Source of the DNA: a virus
DNA: 24,067 bases
Direction: 5' to 3' (one strand)
Virus record (IMG/VR): IMGVR_UViG_3300020056_000167
Location: 1 to 24,067 of that record
Part shown: positions 16,793 through 24,019 of the stretch, piece after piece
How positions within the stretch are numbered: position 1 is the stretch's first letter
Layout of the letters: each line of letters opens with the position of its first letter
Made by a program: the position numbers and the translations under genes
Notes under the pieces: generated by a model
The model's input: the letters and a program-made list of their open reading frames with translations, nothing else
Told to the model about the DNA's origin: nothing
Database searches by the model: none

Positions 16793-19537
16793 TTAAAATG
16801 CTCCTGTTGAACTATTATTTGTTATAGTATTTGTTACTGCAAATCCAGTATTAATACCTTGAGCAGTTGTTCTTTGACTCAAAGTAAATCCTGAATAATA
16901 AGTGGTTGAACTTGCATACCATACCATTACTAGATAACCGTCTGATGAACTATATACTGAAGCAGTATGTGTACCAGAACTGCCCACATTAATAGCAGCA
17001 TTATTTGGGCTATAACTATACCATGCAAGAGTTGTGTCGATTGCTTTACTCGCCTGATATTCGTGTCCTTCAAAATGTATAGAATACATTTGTGTATGTG
17101 AAGCCCATGAAATATTTGTTTTCATATGCACATAACCACCACTTGAAAAAGTGACAAAATGATAGAAATAATCGCGTTTAACAGGAGTACCACTTACTCC
17201 ATTATTATAATACTTGTGGCTTCCATCGACTCCTTCTATGACATATCTTAACGTTGGACTACTACCAGACCCTGCGCCATAAAAATTTACAGATCCATCA
17301 CGACGAGGGTAAATTGCGCTAGATGCATAACCAGAATTATATCGCGCCGTCGCCCCAGTTGTAGTAATATACGAATTAGTACCTATAAAAATTTCTGATC
17401 CTGCGCCACTAACATAATAACCCTGAATACTAGAGCTAGCTGATACATCCGGGTTATCCCACTTTATCATGCCTGCAGTTGCGCTAGATGTATAATTTGG
17501 TGTATTGATATTTAATCTAGCGTCAGGAGCAGCCCCAGTGCCAATAGCTAATCCAGTGCTATTAATTCTACCGATTTCGCTACTGCCATTATGGAAAATT
17601 ACATCAGTAGCAAAATTTGTTAGAGGCAAATAGACGCCATTAGTCCTATCGTAACTTTGAATGTAGTTACTACTGCCACTTGTCCACCAATTAAATTCTA
17701 TTGATTTTCCACTGTTAGTGTTAATACTAAGAATGTGAGCAGGATTAGTTGTATTAATACCTACCCTACCAGTTGAATCAACCATAATTCTATGCTGACC
17801 ATTTACATCATCATATGCTAAATAAAGGTCGCCGCCTCCGGCTCCTATGCTATATCTTGTTGTGATACTATTATAGTTACCTAGTAAATGCAACACTCCA
17901 TAAGTGTCACCGGAAATCGCTAATTGTTTTGAACTTACTCCCCAAGCACTGTCATAAGGTGAATTAGTTCCTATACCAACGTGGCCGTTATTATTAATAT
18001 GCATTGATGTAGTACGAGAGTTATTACCGCCCGTATTAAAGTTTAACTGATACGCGGCCATATATCCAGGTCCACCATTTGTTCCCCATAATTGGAACTG
18101 TGATCCTGTATCTGAACCTGAAGTAGTCGCTGCAAATCTATAGACACCGTAATTTTGATCTATATTGCCAGTATTAGTATAAAGTGTCCATAAATTTGTA
18201 CCAGCTCCATCAAATTTAAAATGTCTAAGGATTGAGCCAGTATCAAATTCCATACCTGTATCAGTATGAGTAATCGTTGAAACATAACCAGCTGTAGCAG
18301 TACTTTCGATCGTAATTCCTGAAGTCGATCCGCTACTAGATGCTGCTAAAATCCCGCCGACTACACTAAGTTTTTCTTGTGGATTGCCATCGCTAATACC
18401 AACATTACCTGCTGACGATATATACATACGCTCAGCAAATGTACCTGAATTTGATGTGCCGATGGACAAATATGTAGAACCGCCATTAGAATCTGGTCCA
18501 ATTACGGCACCGCCATTTGTGGCATTATAACTTAATTTGAGCGAGTTTGATGTAGAACCAGCAGAATCGTGTACATATATTTTACCACGATTGACTTGAA
18601 CATCACCACTGGCCAAAAGAGTAAGTTGAGCTGTTTCATTTGTGGCAAGAACTAAATTACGAGATGCACTATTGTGATAAACATACATTGCTGTGCCATC
18701 AAGTGCAATCGCTCCTGAATAGGCATTTCCATCTATATGAAATTGTCCATTCGCACCTGCGGATGGACTTATATCAACATTACTTTGTATATTTAAATGA
18801 CCATCAGTGTCAATTCTTATACGTTCCGGATTGCCTGTACTACCATCGGTAGAGAATATTCTCATACCATTGGTTTTATCAAAATAGATTGCACCTAAAT
18901 TATCAGTTCCGTCAGTCCAAAATATATTAGGAAAACCGGTTGGCCTATTAACTTTTACTACACCACCATATACCGCAAGGCCATTACCACTATTATAGCT
19001 AGAATAAAATTCACCTACATTTAAAGTAGCGGCCGTATACCCCGTGCCTGTTTTATCAATCGTGGTAGCTGTGTTAATATCGTCAGACAGACCATTAAAC
19101 AAATAGTATTGTTCATCGGTCGCGTCTCTGTAGAATCCAGTAAAGAGTTCGGTATTGCCACTATCGTTTGAGTAATGGCCAATAAAACCGATATCAATAA
19201 TGTCATTCGAAACATTATTGCCGGCGAGATGAATGAGGGAATCTTCTACTTTGAGGCTAGTAGAATCGACGGTAAAAGTATTACCGGTAATAATGAAATT
19301 ACCACCAACCGTCAAATCATTAGAAATTGACGCATCGTTATTCACAGTTAGATTTGTAACCGTGATATATTCATTAAACGTGGTATTGCCTGTTACGTTG
19401 GGAATCGTAGCAGTATTATTAGCGTTAAGCGTTATTGTAGTAGCGGTGGCATTATCATCAACGCCAGTTGAATTGAACTCGGTAATAATATCGGTACTGA
19501 GATCAATACCTTTACCGCCAATTTTAGAAAACGCCAT
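16793..19537 (-). CDS. Fibre A: tail fibre with tip domain shared with fibre C (914 aa)
   Basis: The start at 19537 overlaps the previous stop as TAATG. The N-terminus (MAFSKIGGKGIDLSTDI) differs from fibres B and C. Residues about 73-174 are the shared module (DLTVGGNFIITGNTFTV, IDIGFIGHYSNDSG, TGFYRDATDEQYYLFNG). The shaft has fewer GIG-type turns (GNVGISDGNP, GHVGIGTNSP, GRVGINTTNP, GLAIGTGAAP). The tip from 802 (YVHMKTNISWA ... ASVYSSSDGYLVMVWY ... SGFTLSQ) aligns with the fibre C tip through YxHMKTN and SSDGYxVxVxY. It is likely an alternative receptor-binding fibre from the same virion. Confidence 0.85.
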   Translation of the reverse strand: MAFSKIGGKGIDLSTDIITEFNSTGVDDNATATTITLNANNTATIPNVTGNTTFNEYITVTNLTVNNDASISNDLTVGGNFIITGNTFTVDSTSLKVEDSLIHLAGNNVSNDIIDIGFIGHYSNDSGNTELFTGFYRDATDEQYYLFNGLSDDINTATTIDKTGTGYTAATLNVGEFYSSYNSGNGLAVYGGVVKVNRPTGFPNIFWTDGTDNLGAIYFDKTNGMRIFSTDGSTGNPERIRIDTDGHLNIQSNVDISPSAGANGQFHIDGNAYSGAIALDGTAMYVYHNSASRNLVLATNETAQLTLLASGDVQVNRGKIYVHDSAGSTSNSLKLSYNATNGGAVIGPDSNGGSTYLSIGTSNSGTFAERMYISSAGNVGISDGNPQEKLSVVGGILAASSSGSTSGITIESTATAGYVSTITHTDTGMEFDTGSILRHFKFDGAGTNLWTLYTNTGNIDQNYGVYRFAATTSGSDTGSQFQLWGTNGGPGYMAAYQLNFNTGGNNSRTTSMHINNNGHVGIGTNSPYDSAWGVSSKQLAISGDTYGVLHLLGNYNSITTRYSIGAGGGDLYLAYDDVNGQHRIMVDSTGRVGINTTNPAHILSINTNSGKSIEFNWWTSGSSNYIQSYDRTNGVYLPLTNFATDVIFHNGSSEIGRINSTGLAIGTGAAPDARLNINTPNYTSSATAGMIKWDNPDVSASSSIQGYYVSGAGSEIFIGTNSYITTTGATARYNSGYASSAIYPRRDGSVNFYGAGSGSSPTLRYVIEGVDGSHKYYNNGVSGTPVKRDYFYHFVTFSSGGYVHMKTNISWASHTQMYSIHFEGHEYQASKAIDTTLAWYSYSPNNAAINVGSSGTHTASVYSSSDGYLVMVWYASSTTYYSGFTLSQRTTAQGINTGFAVTNTITNNSSTGAF

Positions 19538-19869
19538 TAGGTGATCTCCATAATTCCAAGCGTGACATCAAGTGCTGATGCAGATCCCGCTTGAAGTGCC
19601 AAAGAATCTCCTGTTTCCAAAATATATTTTTGTCCTGCTAATACTTCAAGTGTTGTATCACCAGGAATGTTCACTTCGTTTAGCACCATTGTATTAGTAG
19701 ATCCAGAGTTATCAGTAAATCGCAATGATGCGACAATACCTGATGCGCTCTTATTACACAATGCAACACCTAAGATGACAGTCGTTGTCGCTGCTGGTGC
19801 AGTATAGAGTGTATCGTAACTACTATTACTCACATTCTGTAACGAAGCATTTTTAAATGTGTTGGCCAT
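19537..19869 (-). CDS. Small virion structural protein (110 aa)
   Basis: MANTFKNASLQNVSNSSYDTLYTAPAATTTVILGVALCNKSA has the look of short phage structural proteins from marine myoviruses: a start segment, a YTAPA turn and then regular beta strands (GIVASLRFTDN, TMVLNEVNIPGDTTLEVLAGQKYILETGDSLALQAG). The C-terminus ends DVTLGIMEIT. The whole length fits a single beta-sandwich domain. It is coupled to fibre A by TAATG and lies 4 nt after the 81-aa gene, so it may attach that fibre. No name is assigned. Confidence 0.7.
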   Translation of the reverse strand: MANTFKNASLQNVSNSSYDTLYTAPAATTTVILGVALCNKSASGIVASLRFTDNSGSTNTMVLNEVNIPGDTTLEVLAGQKYILETGDSLALQAGSASALDVTLGIMEIT

Positions 19870-19873
19870 TTGA

Positions 19874-20119
19874 TTATCCTAATGCAATTGCAAGTGCAGT
19901 TGCGTCGTCTATTGTGCCGTATGTCGTAGAGTCTGTAGAACCATCGGCTTTGAGAAATTCTGTGGAGCTGCCGCCTACACTCACAGTATTGGCTACGATA
20001 TCATCACCTGACTGGTACTTATCTGTATTCAAATTAATAAAATTATTATCGAGTTCTTGGTGAGTAAGGCTCGAACCTTTTGCTGTTGCTCCGTTTGTTC
20101 GTGTAACAATAGTACTCAT
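19874..20119 (-). CDS. Stand-alone fibre N-terminal-type protein (81 aa)
   Basis: It carries KGSSLTHQELDNNFINLNTDK at about 14-34, a motif (KGxxLTxxElDxNFxNLNxDK) usually found at the start of large phage tail fibres. It is followed by STEFLKADGSTDSTTYG, another fibre element. Here both stand in a protein of only 81 residues ending in ALAIALG. It starts at 20119, overlapping the previous stop as TAATG. It may be a separate adaptor, or a fibre N-terminus detached from its shaft. Confidence 0.7.
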   Translation of the reverse strand: MSTIVTRTNGATAKGSSLTHQELDNNFINLNTDKYQSGDDIVANTVSVGGSSTEFLKADGSTDSTTYGTIDDATALAIALG

Positions 20120-20475
20120 TAGCTTACCCTCGTTACACTTGGTTTGACGAAAACTTTGCCCTCCAAAATACTAATAATATTAGTATTACCAGAAGCGTAC
20201 ATAAACACGTCATAGACATAACGAGCACTGTGATCGAGTGTAGCAGTTGTATCACTATTAAGACCAATTGTGATAATGCCATTGGCGGAATCAACAACTG
20301 TTGTTGTAAAATCGATTTTAGTAGAATCTAATGAAGTATAAGATTTTTTAAGGGAAGCAGAAAAAAGTTGCGATGTCACATCTTTCGGTGTGCCATCTGG
20401 TTCTTGAATGTTTATTCTGAATACCGCGTCTGTCCCTTGGACAATGGTCAGATCTTCAGCTCGTGTGGAGGACAT
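20119..20475 (-). CDS. Ig-like baseplate or fibre-base protein (118 aa)
   Basis: After MSSTRAEDLTIVQGTD the protein has alternating beta strands with VFRINIQEPDGTPKDVTSQLFSASLKKSY, IDFTTTVVDSANGIITIGLNSD and YVYDVFMYASG...LEGKVFVKPSVT. This is the pattern of the small phage beta-sandwich proteins related to BppU N-terminal domains, which sit at the base of fibres. It is the first gene after the perfect late promoter at 20520-20513, with a leader of about 32 nt containing AGGAA. It begins the structural transcript that runs through the fibre genes. Confidence 0.7.
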   Translation of the reverse strand: MSSTRAEDLTIVQGTDAVFRINIQEPDGTPKDVTSQLFSASLKKSYTSLDSTKIDFTTTVVDSANGIITIGLNSDTTATLDHSARYVYDVFMYASGNTNIISILEGKVFVKPSVTRVS

Positions 20476-20512
20476 ATTCGTGGTTCCTGCGATGAATCTA
20501 TTATTATCTATT

Positions 20513-20520
20513 TATTTATA
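20513..20520 (-). promoter_or_regulatory. T4-type late promoter (TATAAATA) for the fibre operon
   Basis: This is a perfect octamer on the minus strand in the 49-nt gap between the oxygenase stop (20525) and the 118-aa gene start (20475). Expected start of transcription is near 20507, leaving a leader of about 32 nt with a Shine-Dalgarno sequence. Confidence 0.75.
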
Positions 20521-20524
20521 CGAA

Positions 20525-21139
20525 TCAGACCGGAACAAAATTAATACCAGCGACTAATCTATCCTCGTCAACCGTGGTTTCCATTACCTCGTGAGCTAAC
20601 CATGAAGAAAACAAATATGCTTTACTTGGTATTGGCTTTCTTTGTGCATTTGTACGCCACAATTTATCGCGATCACCAGTTCTTGTGTATTCGTTTCCTA
20701 TTCCAAACCACGCGGTAGATTCTACGGCGTGTGCATCACTTCTAATAAAATTAATTGGACCAGTATTATCAGAAGTTTTAATATAATATACTCCAGAAAA
20801 CAAAGCTCCTGGATGAGTATGTATTGAATTTAAACCACCTCTTGAACTATAGTTTAGCCAAGAATTAGATATTTGCATAGTCAAGTTTATATTAAAAACA
20901 TTTTTAAAAATATGATTAACTGCATATAACACTTTACTCATGGCGTCATCATAATCAGGACACATACCTTCTTTCATATCAAACTGCCAACCGCCTAAAT
21001 TTGATCTATGTACACCTTTGTGTTTTTTAATTGTTTCTTGAAAAAAATCGAATATATTTGAATTATTTACTTCTGGAACATCAACATCAAATATACTTTC
21101 AACAAAAATGTCATGTCTTTTAATTGACATATCCATCAT
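20525..21139 (-). CDS. 2OG-Fe(II) oxygenase-like protein (204 aa)
   Basis: Residues 105-120 read SIHTHPGALFSGVYYI, and 181-200 contain LAHEVMETTVDEDRLVAGIN. In the phage 2OG-Fe(II) oxygenase family these give the iron ligands and the 2-oxoglutarate-binding Arg. Here the candidates are His107 or His109, His183 and Arg194. The usual acidic ligand is not plain in HTHPG, as in related phage proteins. It is cytoplasmic with no signal. The start overlaps the previous stop as ATGA, with AGGA 11 nt upstream. The substrate is unknown. Related genes are common in T4-like marine phages, often beside structural genes. Confidence 0.75.
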   Translation of the reverse strand: MMDMSIKRHDIFVESIFDVDVPEVNNSNIFDFFQETIKKHKGVHRSNLGGWQFDMKEGMCPDYDDAMSKVLYAVNHIFKNVFNINLTMQISNSWLNYSSRGGLNSIHTHPGALFSGVYYIKTSDNTGPINFIRSDAHAVESTAWFGIGNEYTRTGDRDKLWRTNAQRKPIPSKAYLFSSWLAHEVMETTVDEDRLVAGINFVPV

Positions 21140-21912
21140 AAAGCCATAGGTCCTTTTAATATCAACGGTAAATTTAAATACATTACATTTTTTGTAGGTT
21201 TTAATCTATGCATTAATCTGTTCGGTACATATATTAAATCATTAGTTTTTGCTTTTATTTTTTGATCAAATTCTAATGAATCAACATGTTTTTTTAAATT
21301 TTCATCTGAAGTAGTATTACTCAGAGAATGATCCATTAATGTGCACGTTCTATTTTTATAGACATCAACTTCTAACTCACCATCAATAATAAAAATAAAA
21401 TTAGTCCACGGATCAGCATGTACACCATCAAAATTACTACCTTTCAATGCTGCATTTAAATGTGCGTGTCCTGAATATTGATTAATAAATGCGGGCCATA
21501 CACCGTGGTCTTCGAGATTTATATAAAATGTTTCTAATAAAAATCTTAATAATTGCTTCGAAGCTTGATTTTTTTCGTCAAAGTTTTTAATGATAACAGC
21601 GTATCTATTTTCGAAATAGTCTTTAGGGTTCCACGCTGGTGTACCATTTAAAGGTTTCTCAAGTGAATAGGGTCTTCTTTCCCATGCATCATCTTTTGTA
21701 TTAATTTCTACTGTGCTAGTCATATTATAATAATTGTCCATTTTACTAATTATTGAACAATCATATACATTATTTTCTATCATACATTCTTGAAATTCGT
21801 CCCAATCAGTAATAGGCGATTGTAAAACGTTTGAAATATGGACAAAATTATCATTAAAATGTATTTTATCTCTTAAATCTTGTATTGCTTCGACATTAAT
21901 AAAATCAATCAT
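21136..21912 (-). CDS. Cupin/JmjC-like oxygenase candidate with HxD...H triad (258 aa)
   Basis: I chose the ATG at 21912 (MIDFINV). A TTG three codons upstream is possible but has no better ribosome site. The centre reads FDGVHADPWTNFIFIIDGELEVDVY, and later KAKTNDLIYVPNRLMHRLKPT. Counted from this ATG, His165, Asp167 and His235 form the HxD...H iron triad of a double-stranded beta-helix. This is typical of JmjC / cupin-8 type 2OG oxygenases. It has no signal peptide. It overlaps the upstream DUF6065-like gene by 8 nt and the downstream oxygenase by 4 nt, so the three are one translational unit. The substrate is unknown, and a non-catalytic cupin remains possible. Confidence 0.6.
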   Translation of the reverse strand: MIDFINVEAIQDLRDKIHFNDNFVHISNVLQSPITDWDEFQECMIENNVYDCSIISKMDNYYNMTSTVEINTKDDAWERRPYSLEKPLNGTPAWNPKDYFENRYAVIIKNFDEKNQASKQLLRFLLETFYINLEDHGVWPAFINQYSGHAHLNAALKGSNFDGVHADPWTNFIFIIDGELEVDVYKNRTCTLMDHSLSNTTSDENLKKHVDSLEFDQKIKAKTNDLIYVPNRLMHRLKPTKNVMYLNLPLILKGPMAL

Positions 21913-22648
21913 ATTGTTCAACCGTGTATTTAGATCTTTTCATAACATATTTTCTGTAAAATTGTTTGACTGTTGCAATTGTACCTACATCCTCACGTTT
22001 TTGCGGTCCGTATTTTAAATTATAGTTTGCTTTTGCCATTGGAATAATATGTAAAAGTGGTGTACCAGCTTTAATAACAAATGTGCCCTCTTTACGTGGA
22101 GACATAATAACATTAATAGTATTAAATTTTGCAGTGTAATCTACAATTCCTGGATATATGAGAAAATTATCAACTATATTACTATGATAAAACGGTGGCA
22201 TGAGGAGTAAAGATACTGATGTATCCTTATCTTCAGGCTCAACACGCCATGGACTTGTAAAGTGCAATGGCTGCAATCGTTTTACACCTTTATCAGTACC
22301 CAATGGTATCCCGTCAGATATGTCAGCACTCATATTATTAGGATTTGTCATATGAGGACATTCAGTTTTGATTGGAGTAGGTAAATCTACCGGTTGCCGC
22401 TTATCACCACCAGCATAAGCCATCGTAGCATGCTCAGATGCATACACAGTAAATTCATCCCAAGCTGAGAGAATCCAGCCAGTATTTTTATAATCAAACA
22501 TTCCGGGACAATCAACAAATGTTTCTCTGCCGTGTTGCTTGACTTGAAAATCTTTATGTGCTGATTCTACTGATGCCGCTCTTTGTATGGGATGTACTCT
22601 ATAAAGTGATTTGCTGTGATCGACAAATCTCAAATTAACATTATCCAT
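21905..22648 (-). CDS. DUF6065-like protein (247 aa)
   Basis: The gene starts at the ATG at 22648, with GAGGT 3 nt upstream. The motif order matches what I recall of DUF6065 and related phage or bacterial proteins: CPGMFDYKNTGWILSAWDEF (47-66), LHFTSPWRVEPEDKDTSV (128-145), LLLMPPFYH (147-155), YPGIVDYTAKFNTINVIMSP (165-184) and FVIKAGTPLLHIIPM (190-204). Domains of this kind look like a double-stranded beta-helix but lack a clear HxD...H. In other organisms the family lies near oxygenases and sugar-modification genes. Its function is not known. Here it precedes two oxygenase-like genes and overlaps the first, suggesting joint action. Confidence 0.6.
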   Translation of the reverse strand: MDNVNLRFVDHSKSLYRVHPIQRAASVESAHKDFQVKQHGRETFVDCPGMFDYKNTGWILSAWDEFTVYASEHATMAYAGGDKRQPVDLPTPIKTECPHMTNPNNMSADISDGIPLGTDKGVKRLQPLHFTSPWRVEPEDKDTSVSLLLMPPFYHSNIVDNFLIYPGIVDYTAKFNTINVIMSPRKEGTFVIKAGTPLLHIIPMAKANYNLKYGPQKREDVGTIATVKQFYRKYVMKRSKYTVEQYD

Positions 22649-22654
22649 GATACC

Positions 22655-23113
22655 TCAATCAAATTTAATCAAATCAAATACAGAATCTGTTCCTTCTTGT
22701 ACGACCTCTTCGGTATCTTCGGGAGTTTCTTTGATCATCGTCTCGATAGACTCCTCATAATATACAATAAGAGCTTTCTGCTGGTTTATATATCGACGCA
22801 ATTCTGCTACGTTCATACTCATATTTTCATAGTCGGGAACACTCATTGCAAAAAACACAGTAGTACCACTTTCTTCTTCGAATCGCTCGAGGAACTCTTC
22901 CATGTTTTCAGGCGTCACAGCATAAAACTTAACGCGATGTAGATTCATCGCTTTAGGGCGGGGTTGGATAGGAATATCTTTGACTACGTAGTCTGTCTTG
23001 ACTACAATTTGAGGTTCTACGCTTGCACAACCACTATTCAGGCTGATCAGCGGGAACAACAGGCTCAGAGCCAGAATCGATTTCGAGCTGTGAGAAAATC
23101 TTGTCCGTAGCAT
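22655..23113 (-). CDS. o-spanin-like lipoprotein (152 aa)
   Basis: The N-terminus has a positive start, a hydrophobic segment (SILALSLLFPLISL) and then LNSGC with Cys29, which looks like a lipoprotein signal, although position -3 (Asn) is not ideal for a lipobox. The start lies inside the 3' end of the i-spanin-like gene in another frame (80 nt overlap), the layout of Rz/Rz1 pairs. The mature part is long for an o-spanin (about 124 aa), with a Pro-rich stretch (IPIQPRPK), an acidic helical region (TPENMEEFLERFEEE) and an acidic end. The expected role is outer-membrane disruption at lysis by linking to the inner-membrane partner. An unrelated outer-membrane lipoprotein is possible. Confidence 0.6.
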   Translation of the reverse strand: MLRTRFSHSSKSILALSLLFPLISLNSGCASVEPQIVVKTDYVVKDIPIQPRPKAMNLHRVKFYAVTPENMEEFLERFEEESGTTVFFAMSVPDYENMSMNVAELRRYINQQKALIVYYEESIETMIKETPEDTEEVVQEGTDSVFDLIKFD

Positions 23114-23429
23114 TGTTTACTCTCTTTTCAATTAGTCCAGGTTTTTGCAGGGTCAGTCGTGTGAGGTCATGACGACGTAGCTTTGCAGCCAATTCGTCTT
23201 GATATACCTCAGCTTCTCGTGCCCTCTCTTCAAGCTTTGCCATATTCTCTTGCGCGAGTTTATAGTCAGCTTGTAGATTCTCGATGGTATTTTGATTCGT
23301 CTCAGCAACCATCTGTAGTTTTGCATTGTTATCACGAAGGGTAGCGAGGCGCTCTTGTGTATCAGTATAATAATAGAACGCGCCTCCACCCATCGATCCA
23401 AGCAACAATAATAAAATCAAATACGGCAT
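23034..23429 (-). CDS. i-spanin-like inner-membrane coiled-coil protein (131 aa)
   Basis: Residues 2-22 (PYLILLLLLGSMGGGAFYYY) form one N-terminal membrane anchor. Residues 24-85 are a charged heptad-like coiled coil (RLATLRDNNAKLQ, NLQADYKLAQENMAKLEERA). The C-terminus has LTLQKPGLIEKRVNNATDKI, a segment also found in related marine phage proteins. Length, topology (one TM, long periplasmic coil) and the overlapped downstream lipoprotein gene match an inner-membrane spanin. It begins 2 nt after the holin-like gene, with AGGT upstream. Assignment rests on topology and neighbourhood, not a strong family motif. Confidence 0.65.
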   Translation of the reverse strand: MPYLILLLLLGSMGGGAFYYYTDTQERLATLRDNNAKLQMVAETNQNTIENLQADYKLAQENMAKLEERAREAEVYQDELAAKLRRHDLTRLTLQKPGLIEKRVNNATDKIFSQLEIDSGSEPVVPADQPE

Positions 23430-23431
23430 AA

Positions 23432-23755
23432 TTACTTACCTTTACTCCATGCTTGTGCGCCAAAGAACGCTGCAACTAAACCAGCGACTGCAACAAAATA
23501 GGTTGGCGCCATATCACCTAAAATGTTTGATGCTTTTTCTAACCCAGCAAGATCAGTAACAACAACCATGGCGGGATACAGAAGCATACCAGCAAGAGAG
23601 AACCACGCCATATTTCGTTGTGCGTCTCGCATTGCATCGGCATCTTCTAATTCCTTACGTTTAAACTCCATATACATCGCATGCTCTTCTTCACTGACTT
23701 TACCATCACCATTCGTATCTGCTGGATGAAATTCTTTTTTTTCTTCGTCAGCCAT
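23432..23755 (-). CDS. EF-hand, two-TM holin-like protein (107 aa)
   Basis: Residues 13-24 (DTNGDGKVSEEE) are a complete canonical EF-hand loop with D1, N3, D5, G6, V8, S9 and E12 in place. A charged helix follows (EHAMYMEFKRKELEDADAMRD). Two membrane segments come next: about 49-68 (MAWFSLAGMLLYPAMVVVTD) and 83-102 (APTYFVAVAGLVAAFFGAQA), with a short basic tail (WSKGK). Small size, two TM helices and a place directly before the spanin pair suggest a holin. The EF-hand would make it a calcium-binding one, with the loop in the cytoplasm if the N-terminus stays inside. EF-hand membrane proteins of this type are known to me from marine phages, but activity as a holin is inferred. Confidence 0.65.
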   Translation of the reverse strand: MADEEKKEFHPADTNGDGKVSEEEHAMYMEFKRKELEDADAMRDAQRNMAWFSLAGMLLYPAMVVVTDLAGLEKASNILGDMAPTYFVAVAGLVAAFFGAQAWSKGK

Positions 23756-23764
23756 TTGTTTCTC

Positions 23765-24019
23765 CTATTTGGTTTGTACAACATCAAATCCCACAGGCGA
23801 AACTGTCTTGATCTCCACTAATCTACCATCCGTTGTTCTTAACTTAAAATGTGTCTCACTCACTTTGACAAGTTTCTTACATACATAAGTCTTTGGTTTG
23901 TTTGTAGTTACTACGTTACCATCCTTTTCCAAGGTTTGGTGTTGAAAATAGATAGTGACTTCCCACTCGTCGTGCAGCCACACATCTATCTTACGTTTGA
24001 TTTTATCCCATATCTTCAT
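23765..24019 (-). CDS. Small conserved-looking phage protein (84 aa), function unknown
   Basis: The gene starts at ATG 24019 (MKIWDKIKRKIDVWLHDEWEVTIYF). It has a basic amphipathic N-terminal helix, then a small beta-rich domain (KTYVCKKLVKVSETHFKLRTTDGRLVEIKTVSPVGFDVV). There is no TM or signal. The WLHDEWEVTIYF opening recalls small proteins of T4-like marine phages, but I cannot give a function. It lies 9 nt before the EF-hand gene and is probably co-transcribed with the lysis genes. It ends in QTK. The rest of the window to 24067 holds no gene that I can see. Confidence 0.65.
   Translation of the reverse strand: MKIWDKIKRKIDVWLHDEWEVTIYFQHQTLEKDGNVVTTNKPKTYVCKKLVKVSETHFKLRTTDGRLVEIKTVSPVGFDVVQTK

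Noticed and set aside
22616-22942. Plus-strand open frame of 108 codons across the DUF6065-like and o-spanin genes
   Set aside because: It is antisense to two well-supported genes, crosses their junction and has composition typical of a shadow frame.
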